Assembly: GCA_027082925.1 (NCBI GenBank)
Contig: JALWTD010000014.1
Location: 1-64,000, forward strand
DNA length: 64,000 nucleotides
Source: Flavobacteriaceae bacterium
Lineage (GTDB): Bacteria > Bacteroidota > Bacteroidia > Flavobacteriales > Flavobacteriaceae
Direction: 5' to 3'
The number at the start of each line of letters is the position of its first letter. The stretch's first letter is position 1. A program made the translations under genes and the position numbers. Below are positions 40,949-50,532 of the stretch, one piece after another. The notes under the pieces were generated by a model. It was not told the origin of the DNA, did no database searches, and saw only the letters and a program-made list of their open reading frames with translations.

Positions 40949-43054
40949 ATGCCGGCGTATAATTTACATACTTCAATTTCTTACTTAAAAGGCGTAGGGC
41001 CTAACCGAGCTGATTTATTAAAATCGGAATTGGGAATTCGTACATTTGCTGATTTGCTTCATTTTTTTCCGAATAGATATATAGATAGAACGCATTTTTT
41101 TAAAATAAACGAGCTTCAGCACAATACTGCTGAAATACAAATTATTGGAACGCTAACGCATTTAAAAACCGTAAAACAAAAAAGAGGAAGTAGGTTAGTG
41201 GCAACCTTTACCGACGGCACCGGAACTATGGAGTTGGTTTGGTTTCGAGGTATAAAATGGATAAAGGAATCGCTTAAACTTAACGTCCCGTACGTATTAT
41301 TTGGGAGAACAACTTTTTACAAAGGACTTTTTACCATGGCACATCCGGAAATGGAATTGCTTTCAAATTACAAAAAAAGTCTGCAAAAAGGAATGCAACC
41401 TATATATCCGTCTACCGAAAAACTAACAAATAAAGGGATTAGCAATAGAGTTATTTCTAAGTTAATGCAGCACTTATTTGCTGAGATAGGCACAAGTTTT
41501 TCTGAAACACTTCCTGTGTCAATACTTCGAAAATATGCATTTATAACAAAAAAAGAAGCCTTATTAAATATTCATTTTCCTCAAAATCAAGTACTTTTAA
41601 CTAAAGCACAAGCACGATTAAAATTTGAAGAACTCTTTTTTATTCAACTGCAATTAATCCGGAAAAAATTAATTAGAAAAGCTAAAATTAAAGGGTTTTG
41701 TTTTGAAAAAGTAGGTGATTTTTTTAATGATTTTTATAAAAACAACTTACCTTTTGAGTTGACAAACGCTCAAAAAAAAGTACTTAAAGAAATCCGAAAA
41801 GATTTGCATTCAAATGCTCAAATGAATAGATTGCTACAAGGCGATGTAGGTTCTGGAAAAACCATTGTGGCGCTTTTATCAATGTTAATTGCCTTGGATA
41901 ACGGATTTCAAGCTGCTTTAATGGCTCCTACTGAAATTTTAGCCACACAGCACTTCAATTCTATTACCGCTTTACTAAAAGGAATTCCTGTGAAGGTAAA
42001 ACTGCTAACCGGTTCTACCGGAGCAAAAGATCGTAAAGCAATACACCAAGAGCTTGAATCGGGCGAGTTACACATTTTAATAGGCACACATGCGTTAATA
42101 GAAGATAAAGTAAAATTTCACAATTTAGGATTGGCAATTATTGATGAACAGCATCGATTTGGTGTAGAACAGCGTTCTAAAATGTGGTTAAAAAATACGT
42201 TACCACCTCACATTTTAGTAATGACAGCCACCCCAATACCAAGAACACTAGCAATGAGTGTGTATGGAGACCTAGATATTTCTGTAATTGATGAACTTCC
42301 TCCCGGAAGAAAAGAAGTTATAACAGCGCATAGGTTTGATAAAAACAGGCTTTCGGTATTTAAATTTTTAAAAGAAGAAATTGCAAAAGGAAGGCAGGTA
42401 TATGTTGTTTATCCGCTTATTAATGAGTCTGAAAAAATGGATTACAAAGATTTGATGGATGGATACGATAGTATTTCTAGAGAATTTCCTAAGCCTGAAT
42501 ATCAAATTAGCATTGTACACGGAAAAATGAAACCTGAAGATAAAGAGTTTGAAATGCAACGATTTATAAAAGGAGAAACTCAAATCATGATTGCGACTAC
42601 CGTTATTGAAGTAGGCGTAAATATTCCCAATGCTTCAGTAATGGTTATAGAAAGTGCAGAACGTTTTGGACTCTCGCAACTTCATCAATTAAGAGGACGT
42701 GTTGGTCGAGGAGCCGAACAAAGTTATTGTATTTTAATGTCTAGTTTTAAACTTTCTAGCGATGCAAAAACACGGTTAAGCACTATGGTAACAACAAGTG
42801 ACGGATTTAAAATTGCAGAAGTTGATTTAAAACTAAGAGGTCCCGGTAATTTAATGGGAACTCAACAAAGTGGTGTGTTAAATTTGCGAATTGCCGATAT
42901 TATTAAAGATGCACATGTATTGAAATCTGCTAGAGGAGAGGCTATTTCATTGTTGCGTACAGATCCTACCTTGCAACTTCCCGAAAATAGAAATGTAAAA
43001 ATAGCGTATCTAGAAACAAGTAAAAATGCATCTATTTGGGCGCATATAAGTTAA
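40949..43054 (+). CDS. recG: ATP-dependent DNA helicase RecG
   Basis: A protein of 701 residues. An N-terminal helix-hairpin region (YLKGVGPNRADLLKSELGI) and OB-fold wedge domain (about 55-155) are followed by the helicase core: Walker A LLQGDVGSGKTIVAL, DEQH box AIIDEQHRFGVEQR, MTATPIPRTLAMS, ATTVIEVGVNIPNASVM and QLRGRVGRG. The family C-terminal domain is present. RecG remodels stalled replication forks and Holliday junctions. A weak hairpin terminator follows. Confidence 0.97.
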   Translation: MPAYNLHTSISYLKGVGPNRADLLKSELGIRTFADLLHFFPNRYIDRTHFFKINELQHNTAEIQIIGTLTHLKTVKQKRGSRLVATFTDGTGTMELVWFRGIKWIKESLKLNVPYVLFGRTTFYKGLFTMAHPEMELLSNYKKSLQKGMQPIYPSTEKLTNKGISNRVISKLMQHLFAEIGTSFSETLPVSILRKYAFITKKEALLNIHFPQNQVLLTKAQARLKFEELFFIQLQLIRKKLIRKAKIKGFCFEKVGDFFNDFYKNNLPFELTNAQKKVLKEIRKDLHSNAQMNRLLQGDVGSGKTIVALLSMLIALDNGFQAALMAPTEILATQHFNSITALLKGIPVKVKLLTGSTGAKDRKAIHQELESGELHILIGTHALIEDKVKFHNLGLAIIDEQHRFGVEQRSKMWLKNTLPPHILVMTATPIPRTLAMSVYGDLDISVIDELPPGRKEVITAHRFDKNRLSVFKFLKEEIAKGRQVYVVYPLINESEKMDYKDLMDGYDSISREFPKPEYQISIVHGKMKPEDKEFEMQRFIKGETQIMIATTVIEVGVNIPNASVMVIESAERFGLSQLHQLRGRVGRGAEQSYCILMSSFKLSSDAKTRLSTMVTTSDGFKIAEVDLKLRGPGNLMGTQQSGVLNLRIADIIKDAHVLKSARGEAISLLRTDPTLQLPENRNVKIAYLETSKNASIWAHIS

Positions 43055-43093
43055 AGACTATCATTATTTAACGTACGTGCATCGTCTTTTTTT
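43053..43093 (+). terminator. Terminator after recG
   Basis: Stem AAAGACTAT (43053-43061)/ATCGTCTTT (43081-43089) with one mismatch, followed by a T-run to 43093. The loop holds ACGTACGT. Confidence 0.55.
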
Positions 43094-43126
43094 AACTAAA
43101 TACGCATACATCTAAATACTATTTTT

Positions 43127-43134
43127 TATCTTTG
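43127..43134 (+). promoter_or_regulatory. Candidate -7 promoter element of pheT
   Basis: TATCTTTG, a full TAnnTTTG match, 25 nt before the pheT start codon. Confidence 0.45.
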
Positions 43135-43159
43135 CAATTCGTAAAAATTTTAGAAGAAA

Positions 43160-45586
43160 ATGAAAATATCATACAATTGGTTAAAGCAATTTTTAAAAGT
43201 TGATTGGGATGCTGAAAAAACAGGAGAATTGTTAACCGATTTAGGGCTTGAAGTAGAAGGTATTGAAACCGTAGAATCTATAAAAGGAAGCCTTAAAGGT
43301 GTTGTTATAGGTAAAATATTAACCTGCGAGCAACACAGTAATGCAGACAGACTTAAAGTAACAACGGTAGACTTAGGAGATGGGAATCCGGTGCAAATAG
43401 TTTGTGGAGCTCCAAATGTAGCTGCAGGACAAACGGTTCCGGTTGCAACTATAAACACCATGTTGTACAACGATAAAGGAGTTGGTTTTAAAATAAAAAA
43501 AGGAAAAATTAGGGGAGAAGAGAGCCACGGAATGATTTGTGCCGAAGATGAATTGGGATTAGGAACAAGTCATGATGGAATAATGGTTTTAGACGACAGT
43601 ATTGCTGCCGGTACACCTGCTTCTGAAGTATTTAATATAGAAACAGACCATGTGTTTGAAATAGGATTAACACCTAACAGAGCCGATGCAATGAGCCATT
43701 TAGGTACCGCTAGAGATCTTAGAGCCGGCTTGTTACAACACGAAATTTCATTAGAATTAATATCACCTTCTGTAAGTGACTTTCACGTAGATGACAGAAC
43801 ACTTAAATTTGATGTAATTGTAGAAGATATTGAAAAAGCGCCTCGCTATGCCGGAGTAACAATTTCTGATATTACTGTAAAAGAATCTCCAAATTGGATT
43901 AAAAACAAGTTAAAAGCTATTGGGTTAACGCCTATAAATAATATAGTTGATGTTACAAATTACGTTTTACACGAACTGGGACAGCCACTACACGCATTTG
44001 ATGCCGGAAAAGTAAAAGGGAATAAAGTGCTTGTTAAAACACTTCCTTCCGGAACTAAATTTACAACTCTTGACGGAGTTGAAAGAACTTTGCACGAAGA
44101 AGATTTAATGATTTGTAACGGAAATGAAGAACCTATGTGTATTGCAGGTGTGTTTGGAGGATTACATTCTGGTGTTACCGAAAATACAACTTCTATCTTT
44201 CTAGAAAGTGCTTATTTTAATCCGGTATCTATCCGAAAAACAGCAAAGCGCCACGCTTTAAATACCGATGCTTCATTTAGATTTGAGCGAGGAATTGACC
44301 CAAATATTACCAAGTATGCGTTAAAAAGAGCAGCAAATCTTATTCTAGAAGTTGCCGGAGGTAAAGTTTCTTCAGAAATAGTTGATTTATATCCAAATAA
44401 AATAGAAGATTTTCAAGTATTTTTATCGTATGAGAAAATGGACCGACTTATAGGTGCTGAAATCCCAAGAGAAACGGTTAAAAATATATTAGCGTCTTTA
44501 GATATTAAGTTAAATAGTGTTACCGAAGGTGGTTTAGGTTTAACAATACCTTCGTACCGAGTTGATGTAACAAGAGAGGCCGATGTTATTGAAGAAATTT
44601 TAAGAGTTTACGGTTACAACAATGTGGCTTTTTCTCATAAACTTAACACATCTATCTCTTTTTCTGAGTTTGATGATATAAAAATAGAAAATGTAATTGC
44701 AAATCAGTTAACGGCACTTGGTTTTAGTGAAACAATGGCTAACTCACTCACAAAATCAGATTATATTTCGCTTTCTGAAACATTGAATGAGTCGCATAAT
44801 GTAGCTATTTTAAACCCTTTAAGTAACGATTTAGGTGTAATGCGTCAATCATTGTTATTCAGCGGTTTAGAATCTGTTATTTACAATATAAACCGAAAAA
44901 ATAGTTCACTAAAGTTTTTTGAATTCGGAAAAACATATCACAAATTTGAAAGTGGATATAGCGAGCAAAAACACTTAACACTGTTTATCTCTGGAAACAG
45001 AAATAAAGATAGATGGAACTTAACTCAAAAACCTACCGATTTCTTCTATTTGAAAGGTATTGTACAAACACTACTTCAACGATTAGGAATTACAAACTTA
45101 AAAACCACTCCAACAAAAAGCGATGTATTTTCTGAAGGAATTACACTAAGCTTAGGGAAAACGAAGTTAGTAGATTTAGGTGTAGTAAAACGAGGTGTCT
45201 TAAAAGAATTTAATATTAAGCAAGAAGTATTTTTTGCAGACTTTAACTGGGATAACATCTTAAAATTAGGCGGTAAAACCAAAATAAAAGTGACAGAACT
45301 CCCTAAGTTTCCTGAAGTAAAAAGAGATTTTGCTTTGCTTGTGGATAAAGAGGTTACATTTAATGAAATTTACAACTTAGCATTTCAGGCTGAAAGAAAA
45401 TTATTAAAAGAAGTAGACTTGTTTGATGTGTATGAAGGCGATAAATTGGCCGAAAACAAAAAGTCGTACGCCATTAGTTTTATTCTTCAGGATACCAATA
45501 AAACGCTAAACGATAAGCAAATAGAAAAAATTATGCAAAAATTACAACATACATTTGAGAAAAATGTAGGTGCTTCTTTGCGATAA
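43160..45586 (+). CDS. pheT: Phenylalanine--tRNA ligase beta subunit
   Basis: A protein of 808 residues, the bacterial long form. An EMAP-like tRNA-binding OB domain lies at about 40-155 (VVIGKILTCEQHSNADRLKVTTVD, IVCGAPNVAAGQ, GEESHGMICAEDELGLG). B3/B4 editing domain about 210-390 (NNIVDVTNYVLHELGQPLHAFD), B5 about 400-475, the catalytic-core-like domain after that, and an FDX-ACB anticodon-binding domain at the end (PKFPEVKRDFALLVD, LNDKQIEKIMQKL). It pairs with PheS, not encoded here. A strong terminator follows. Confidence 0.98.
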   Translation: MKISYNWLKQFLKVDWDAEKTGELLTDLGLEVEGIETVESIKGSLKGVVIGKILTCEQHSNADRLKVTTVDLGDGNPVQIVCGAPNVAAGQTVPVATINTMLYNDKGVGFKIKKGKIRGEESHGMICAEDELGLGTSHDGIMVLDDSIAAGTPASEVFNIETDHVFEIGLTPNRADAMSHLGTARDLRAGLLQHEISLELISPSVSDFHVDDRTLKFDVIVEDIEKAPRYAGVTISDITVKESPNWIKNKLKAIGLTPINNIVDVTNYVLHELGQPLHAFDAGKVKGNKVLVKTLPSGTKFTTLDGVERTLHEEDLMICNGNEEPMCIAGVFGGLHSGVTENTTSIFLESAYFNPVSIRKTAKRHALNTDASFRFERGIDPNITKYALKRAANLILEVAGGKVSSEIVDLYPNKIEDFQVFLSYEKMDRLIGAEIPRETVKNILASLDIKLNSVTEGGLGLTIPSYRVDVTREADVIEEILRVYGYNNVAFSHKLNTSISFSEFDDIKIENVIANQLTALGFSETMANSLTKSDYISLSETLNESHNVAILNPLSNDLGVMRQSLLFSGLESVIYNINRKNSSLKFFEFGKTYHKFESGYSEQKHLTLFISGNRNKDRWNLTQKPTDFFYLKGIVQTLLQRLGITNLKTTPTKSDVFSEGITLSLGKTKLVDLGVVKRGVLKEFNIKQEVFFADFNWDNILKLGGKTKIKVTELPKFPEVKRDFALLVDKEVTFNEIYNLAFQAERKLLKEVDLFDVYEGDKLAENKKSYAISFILQDTNKTLNDKQIEKIMQKLQHTFEKNVGASLR

Positions 45587-45604
45587 CTAATTAAAAAAAT
45601 AATT

Positions 45605-45639
45605 AAAAGCCTTTAGTTTATTTCTAAAGGCTTTTTTTT
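45605..45639 (+). terminator. Terminator after pheT
   Basis: Perfect 12-bp stem AAAAGCCTTTAG/CTAAAGGCTTTT, 7-nt loop, followed by TTTT. Confidence 0.88.
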
Positions 45640-45640
45640 A

Positions 45641-45654
45641 TGTTTGTACAAACA
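45641..45654. promoter_or_regulatory. Perfect 14-bp palindrome before pyrD
   Basis: TGTTTGTACAAACA, self-complementary, located between the pheT terminator and the pyrD start codon (8 nt before the ATG). It could be an operator or an RNA stem affecting pyrD translation. Confidence 0.35.
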
Positions 45655-45661
45655 AACAACA

Positions 45662-46702
45662 ATGTACAAACGTATCATTCGTCCGCTTTTTTTTCTAATT
45701 GATCCTGAGCAGGTTCATCATTTCACATTTTTTATTTTAAAACTTATTACCAAAATACCGGGAGTTTCTCTCTTGCTAAAGAAAAAGTATCAGGTAACCA
45801 ATGCGAAATTAGAACGTACTGTATTTGGATTAACATTTAAAAATCCTGTAGGATTGGCTGCCGGATTTGATAAAAATGCACAGTTGTACAACGAGTTAGA
45901 AAATTTTGGATTTGGTTTTATTGAAATTGGGACTGTAACTCCAAGAGCTCAAAAAGGAAACCCTAAAAAAAGATTGTTTCGATTAAAAAGTGATAAAGCC
46001 ATTATTAATAGAATGGGATTTAATAACAAAGGAGTTGCAGAAATTGTAAAAAACTTAAAAAACCGGAATAAGCACATTATTATTGGAGGAAATATAGGTA
46101 AAAATACAGATTCTTTAGCAGAAGACTATACCAACGACTATGTGTCGTGCTTTAAAGCGCTACATCCATATGTAGATTATTTTGTTTTAAACATAAGCTG
46201 CCCTAACGTTGGTAGTATGGAGAAACTTCAGGATAAATCTTATTTATTAGAGCTAATTAAGGCTATTAAAAATGAAAATAAAACAGCTGCTACATCAAAG
46301 CCTATTTTGATTAAAATTTCACCCGATTTAAACCAGATACAGCTAGATGAAATTATTGAGTTGGTGCTAGAAACAAAAATAGATGGCGTTATAGCTACCA
46401 ATACTTCGGTAAGCAGAGAAGCGTTGCGTACCGCCTCTAAAGAACTTTCTAAAATTGGTCAAGGAGGTTTAAGCGGATTTCCTATGAAAGATAAAAGTAC
46501 AGCTGTAATTCGTTATTTGGCAACCAAGTCAAATAAAGCATTTCCAATTATTGGGGTGGGAGGTATTCACTCACCAAAAGATGCTATTGATAAGCTAGAT
46601 GCTGGTGCTGATTTGGTTCAAATATTCACCGGATTTATTTACGAAGGTCCTTCATTAGTTAAACGTATTAATAATGCAATTTTAAAGAAAAATGAATTAT
46701 GA
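45662..46702 (+). CDS. pyrD: Dihydroorotate dehydrogenase, class 2 (quinone)
   Basis: A protein of 346 residues from the ATG at 45662; a TTG six codons earlier lies in the palindrome and is less likely. The class 2 membrane-binding N-terminus is present ([20 protein letters not shown]), as are [45 protein letters not shown] and the FMN loops [12 protein letters not shown]. The catalytic-base position reads NISCPNV, with Cys where E. coli and human class 2 enzymes have Ser. The enzyme makes orotate in pyrimidine synthesis and passes electrons to menaquinone. It overlaps the LysE-like gene by 11 bp. Confidence 0.95.
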   Translation: MYKRIIRPLFFLIDPEQVHHFTFFILKLITKIPGVSLLLKKKYQVTNAKLERTVFGLTFKNPVGLAAGFDKNAQLYNELENFGFGFIEIGTVTPRAQKGNPKKRLFRLKSDKAIINRMGFNNKGVAEIVKNLKNRNKHIIIGGNIGKNTDSLAEDYTNDYVSCFKALHPYVDYFVLNISCPNVGSMEKLQDKSYLLELIKAIKNENKTAATSKPILIKISPDLNQIQLDEIIELVLETKIDGVIATNTSVSREALRTASKELSKIGQGGLSGFPMKDKSTAVIRYLATKSNKAFPIIGVGGIHSPKDAIDKLDAGADLVQIFTGFIYEGPSLVKRINNAILKKNEL

Positions 46703-47309
46703 TATCCTTATATCATTTGTAGGAGCTTCGACTTTACTTACCATTATGCCCGGTCCAGACATAATATACGTATTGGTTCAAAGCATAAGCAATGGTAAAA
46801 AATACGGAATAGCTACTTCACTCGGATTGGTTTTAGGTATTATTATTCATACAAGCCTAGTTGCTTTTGGGGTTTCGGCAATTATTAAACAATCTGAATA
46901 CTTATTTTTTACCATAAAGTTATTTGGTGTCTTTTATTTACTTTTTTTAGCTTCCCAAGCATATAAGTCAGAAGAAGATGCACTTGTATTAAAAAAGGTA
47001 AAAAGGAAAAAACTGATAAAACTAGTGCAACAAGGGTTTATTATGAACGTGCTTAACCCAAAGGTTTCTATTTTCTTTTTAGCATTTTTTCCCGGATTTT
47101 TATTTAGTGAAACCAAAAGCACCATTGTACAATTTTACATTTTAGGATTCTTATTTATGCTACAAGCATTTTTAATTTTCTCATTGGTTTCTGTTTTGTC
47201 TGGAAACGTAGCTTCATACCTTCAAACACACCCCACATTTCAGAAAAAAATAAAGTGGTTTAAAGTAATTATATTTATTGCAATCGCGTTTTTTATATAT
47301 TATTCTTAA
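46692..47309 (+). CDS. LysE-family amino-acid exporter
   Basis: A protein of 205 residues with six hydrophobic segments. It shows the LysE/RhtB pattern: [35 protein letters not shown] near the N-terminus and [21 protein letters not shown] in the middle. Such proteins export amino acids or derivatives across the inner membrane; the substrate is not evident. The start codon lies inside the pyrD gene (11-bp overlap), so expression is coupled to pyrD. Confidence 0.9.
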   Translation: MNYDILISFVGASTLLTIMPGPDIIYVLVQSISNGKKYGIATSLGLVLGIIIHTSLVAFGVSAIIKQSEYLFFTIKLFGVFYLLFLASQAYKSEEDALVLKKVKRKKLIKLVQQGFIMNVLNPKVSIFFLAFFPGFLFSETKSTIVQFYILGFLFMLQAFLIFSLVSVLSGNVASYLQTHPTFQKKIKWFKVIIFIAIAFFIYYS

Positions 47310-47319
47310 CAGGATATTG

Positions 47320-47327
47320 TATCTTTG
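47320..47327 (+). promoter_or_regulatory. Candidate -7 promoter element of the HMG-CoA lyase gene
   Basis: TATCTTTG, full TAnnTTTG match, 7 nt before the start codon. Confidence 0.4.
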
Positions 47328-47334
47328 AAAAAGC

Positions 47335-48192
47335 ATGAAAAAAGTAAAACTCATAGAATGTCCGAGAGATGCCATGCAAGGCATCAAAACACATTTTATT
47401 GCGACCGAAAAAAAAGCACAATACATTAACGCACTATTGCGTGTTGGGTTTGATACTATTGATTTTGGAAGTTTTGTATCTCCAAAAGCCATTCCGCAAA
47501 TGAGAGACACGGCAGAAGTGCTAAGTAAACTAGATTTAATAAATACAAATAGTAAGTTATTGGCCATTGTAGCTAATGTTAGAGGAGCGCAAGATGCTGC
47601 AACATTTGATGAAATTTCGTATTTAGGATATCCATTTTCTATTTCAGAAAATTTTCAAATGAGGAATACTCATAAAACCATTAACGAATCAATCGTAATT
47701 TTAGATGAGATACTAACTATTGCCGACAAAAACAATAAAGAAGTTGTAGCTTATTTATCTATGGGATTTGGGAATCCTTATGGAGATCCTTGGAGTGTAG
47801 AAATTGTCGCTGAATGGACTGAAAAATTAGCCAAAATGGGAGTAAAAATCCTTTCTTTATCCGATACTGTTGGTACTTCTACTCCAGAGATAATAACCTA
47901 TTTGTTTTCTAATTTAGTTCCTAGTTATCCAACTATTGAGTTTGGTGCTCATTTGCATACAACACCTTCTAGTTGGTTTGAAAAAATTGATGCTGCTTTT
48001 AAAGCAGGTTGCCTAAGGTTTGATGGAGCTATAAAAGGTTATGGAGGTTGCCCAATGGCTAAAGATGAATTGGTTGGTAATATGCCTACTGAAAAACTCG
48101 TTAGTTATTTTAATCAGCAAAAAGTTTTTACCAATGTAAATGCCATGAGCTTTGAAAGTGCTTATAACGAAGCGCTAAAAATTTTCTTGTAG
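47335..48192 (+). CDS. Hydroxymethylglutaryl-CoA lyase
   Basis: A protein of 285 residues with a HMGL-like TIM barrel. Landmarks are LIECPRDAMQGIK (catalytic Arg-Asp pair, normally RDGLQ; here RDAMQ), FGSFVSPKAIPQMRDT, SLSDTVGTSTPE, FGAHLHTTP (metal-binding His pair) and GAIKGYGGCPMAKDELVGNMPTE, which carries the catalytic cysteine GGCP. It cleaves HMG-CoA to acetyl-CoA and acetoacetate in leucine degradation. The RDAMQ variant is common in this phylum as I recall. Confidence 0.92.
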   Translation: MKKVKLIECPRDAMQGIKTHFIATEKKAQYINALLRVGFDTIDFGSFVSPKAIPQMRDTAEVLSKLDLINTNSKLLAIVANVRGAQDAATFDEISYLGYPFSISENFQMRNTHKTINESIVILDEILTIADKNNKEVVAYLSMGFGNPYGDPWSVEIVAEWTEKLAKMGVKILSLSDTVGTSTPEIITYLFSNLVPSYPTIEFGAHLHTTPSSWFEKIDAAFKAGCLRFDGAIKGYGGCPMAKDELVGNMPTEKLVSYFNQQKVFTNVNAMSFESAYNEALKIFL

Positions 48193-48267
48193 ATTTTGCA
48201 ATCTTGATATTTATCAGTCTTTTCCAATTTATTAAAAAAATCACTTTTTTATTAGATTATTCTTATA

Positions 48268-48275
48268 TACATTTG
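48268..48275 (+). promoter_or_regulatory. Candidate -7 promoter element of the porin gene
   Basis: TACATTTG, full TAnnTTTG match, 45 nt before the start codon. Confidence 0.4.
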
Positions 48276-48320
48276 TTTATTATTTATATTAAGTCTAAAT
48301 AAGAATAAAGAAAAACAATC

Positions 48321-49457
48321 ATGAGAAAAGTAATTTTAATAACGTTTATTTTAAGTACGTTTCAAGCAGTGGCACAAAACACACCACAACAAACAAATGC
48401 AGGACAAAAACTAATAGAAGGGCTTCAGAACCCGGGAAACTTTTCAATAGGAGGTTATGCACAAATAGACTATAACGAAGTTGACGGCGCAACTCCTGGA
48501 AATTTAGATGTACACCGATTGGTATTGCTATTTGCTTACAAATTTAATAACAAGGTGAGTTTTTTAACTGAAATTGAGTACGAGCACGTTAATGAGGTAT
48601 TTGTAGAGCAAGCATACCTAAAATACCGATTAGGCAACAACGCCAGTATTCTAGCAGGACTAATGTTGGTGCCTATGGGAATTATAAATGAGTATCATGA
48701 ACCAACTACATTTTACGGTGTCGAGCGCCCAAGTACCGATACTTATATTGTTCCTTCTACTTGGCGAGAAATGGGTATTGGAATTTTTGGAAGGTTAGAT
48801 GCAGCTTCATTAAAATATCAAGCTTACCTGTTCAACGGTTTTATTTCTTATGAAAATGGATTTGGTACTTTAAGAGGAATAGATGGTTTACGTAAAGGAA
48901 GACAAAAAGGAATGACAGCAATGGCAAATACGCCAAACTTTTCAACAAAATTAGATTACTACGGTGTTAGAGGTCTTCGCGTAGGAATAGCAGGATACTT
49001 TGGAGAAACACAAACAGATGACACCACTATAGAAAATACAACGGTACACGTGACAATGCTTGGAACTGACGCTAGATATAAAAGCCATAATTTAGAGTTA
49101 AGAGGACAATATATTTACACTAAACTATCAAACACAGCCAATTACAATCTGTTGATGGTAACAGATTTAGGTTCAGAAATGTATGGTTTTTATACAGAAG
49201 TAGCTTACAATATTAACCTTGGAAATAATGAAAAAATAACACCTTTTATTCGTTTTGAAAAATACAATACTCATGCAAAAACCGAAGGTACTTTGGTTAA
49301 AAATAAACGCTACGACAGAAGTGAATATACGTTTGGACTAAACTATAAAGTAGCCGAAGGCGCAGCCTTTAAAATAGATTATCAAATAGTCGACAATGCA
49401 GAAACCGGAAGCAATGTAAAAAATCAATTCAATGCAGGAATAGGCATTTGGTTTTAA
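48321..49457 (+). CDS. Outer-membrane porin-like protein
   Basis: A protein of 378 residues with a signal peptide of about 18 residues (QAVAQN). The mature protein has alternating strands through its length (FSIGGYAQIDYNEVDG, DVHRLVLLFAYKFNNKVSFLTEIEYEHV, AYLKYRLGNNASILAGLMLVPMGIINEYHEP) and a final aromatic residue in FNAGIGIWF, as in phosphate-selective-porin-like OprO/OprP relatives. The substrate is unknown. It is followed by an FMN-binding protein and a membrane protein with near-zero spacing, so the three probably work together. Confidence 0.8.
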   Translation: MRKVILITFILSTFQAVAQNTPQQTNAGQKLIEGLQNPGNFSIGGYAQIDYNEVDGATPGNLDVHRLVLLFAYKFNNKVSFLTEIEYEHVNEVFVEQAYLKYRLGNNASILAGLMLVPMGIINEYHEPTTFYGVERPSTDTYIVPSTWREMGIGIFGRLDAASLKYQAYLFNGFISYENGFGTLRGIDGLRKGRQKGMTAMANTPNFSTKLDYYGVRGLRVGIAGYFGETQTDDTTIENTTVHVTMLGTDARYKSHNLELRGQYIYTKLSNTANYNLLMVTDLGSEMYGFYTEVAYNINLGNNEKITPFIRFEKYNTHAKTEGTLVKNKRYDRSEYTFGLNYKVAEGAAFKIDYQIVDNAETGSNVKNQFNAGIGIWF

Positions 49458-49468
49458 ATTCAGAAATC

Positions 49469-49993
49469 ATGAAACAACATATATTTTTTATAGGACTACT
49501 TTTTCTTATGAGTTTTTCATCTTCTGACAGAGTAAGCAGATTAATTGATAAAGAAATTAAATCGGTATTTAATATTGTTGAATATCAAAAAGAAGCAGTT
49601 CTTGTTTCCGAAGAAATAAACAAAACACTTCCTACGAGAATCACTAAAACCAATTTTTATAAAATTACTACAATTGACGAAAAGCATATAGGATATTATT
49701 TTTTAGGAAAAGCTTTTGGGAAAACCGATTATTTTGATTTTCTGGTAATCTTAAATAACGATTTTGTGATTTCTAAAATTAAAGTACTTGTGTATAGAGA
49801 AGATCACGGAAGTGAAGTAGGAAGTAAACGATGGCTTAGACAGTTTACGGGTAAATCAACAAAACACACCTTTAAATACCAAGGTGATATTGCAGCCATT
49901 TCCGGAGCTACCATTTCTGCAAAGTCAATGACTAGAGAAATTAATAAGTTTTTAAAAACAATTGAAATTTTAATTCAAAAACACCAATTATAA
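49469..49993 (+). CDS. Exported FMN-binding domain protein
   Basis: A protein of 174 residues from the ATG at 49469; a TTG start 21 nt upstream lies in the porin stop region. An N-terminal hydrophobic segment (HIFFIGLLFLMSFSSS) suggests export. The C-terminal half matches the FMN_bind domain: YFLGKAFGKTDYFDFLVILNNDFVISKIKV, then DIAAISGATISAKSM, where SGAT is the flavinylation motif and its Thr takes FMN from ApbE. It would carry electrons outside the cytoplasmic membrane. No apbE is seen in the window. It overlaps the next gene by one base (TAATG). Confidence 0.85.
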   Translation: MKQHIFFIGLLFLMSFSSSDRVSRLIDKEIKSVFNIVEYQKEAVLVSEEINKTLPTRITKTNFYKITTIDEKHIGYYFLGKAFGKTDYFDFLVILNNDFVISKIKVLVYREDHGSEVGSKRWLRQFTGKSTKHTFKYQGDIAAISGATISAKSMTREINKFLKTIEILIQKHQL

Positions 49994-50496
49994 TGTATTT
50001 AAATATACAGTTGCATAAACTTCCGAGAGAAATTAAACTACTTATTTTAGGCTTTGTAACACTCCTTAGCATTGGTTTTTACGGAGGAATTAACTTTGTT
50101 CATAATACTACAAACTCAAATCCGAAGGGTATAGAATCTCATTATTTAGGAAATGAAAATGATGAAGAAGCCGTAGTTATGAAGTTTAAAAAGAGTAAAA
50201 CCGAAATACTCACCATTGTGCACAATCATATTTTATCAATGGCGATGCTCTTTTTTTTACTAGCTTTAATTCTTTCAATTACAGCAATTTCCAAGAGGTT
50301 GAAGTATTTTTTAATGTTTGAGCCTTTTATTTCTATTATTTTAACTTTTGGAGGGATTTACGTATTGTGGAGCGGCGTTTTATGGTTTAAATATGTCGTT
50401 GCTTTTTCAGGAGTATTAATGACTCTGAGTTTTACGCTTTCTATTATTATAATTTTTGCACAAATTTTAATTCCTAAAATATTTTTTAAATCTTGA
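49993..50496 (+). CDS. Four-helix membrane protein of the flavin module
   Basis: A protein of 167 residues with hydrophobic segments at about 15-33, 73-95, 103-123 and 130-160. After the first segment comes a polar stretch (NSNPKGIESHYLGNENDEEAVVMKFKKSK), then EILTIVHNHILSMAMLFFLL with two histidines at the start of helix 2 that could bind heme. I recognise no named family. Its start codon overlaps the stop of the FMN-binding gene, so it is probably the membrane partner that passes electrons to the flavoprotein; this is inference. Confidence 0.6.
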   Translation: MYLNIQLHKLPREIKLLILGFVTLLSIGFYGGINFVHNTTNSNPKGIESHYLGNENDEEAVVMKFKKSKTEILTIVHNHILSMAMLFFLLALILSITAISKRLKYFLMFEPFISIILTFGGIYVLWSGVLWFKYVVAFSGVLMTLSFTLSIIIIFAQILIPKIFFKS

Positions 50497-50532
50497 TATT
50501 ATCATGTAGTTTTGAAATCTAATTTTTTTAGT

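Noticed and set aside
45644-45661. TTG start for pyrD
   Set aside because: It lies inside a palindrome and repeats the codons of the following ATG start (YKQTTMYKR); the ATG at 45662 fits the class 2 N-terminus.
48193-48320. Riboswitch or small RNA ahead of the porin gene
   Set aside because: The gap is AT-rich with a promoter-like element, but no convincing structure was seen.
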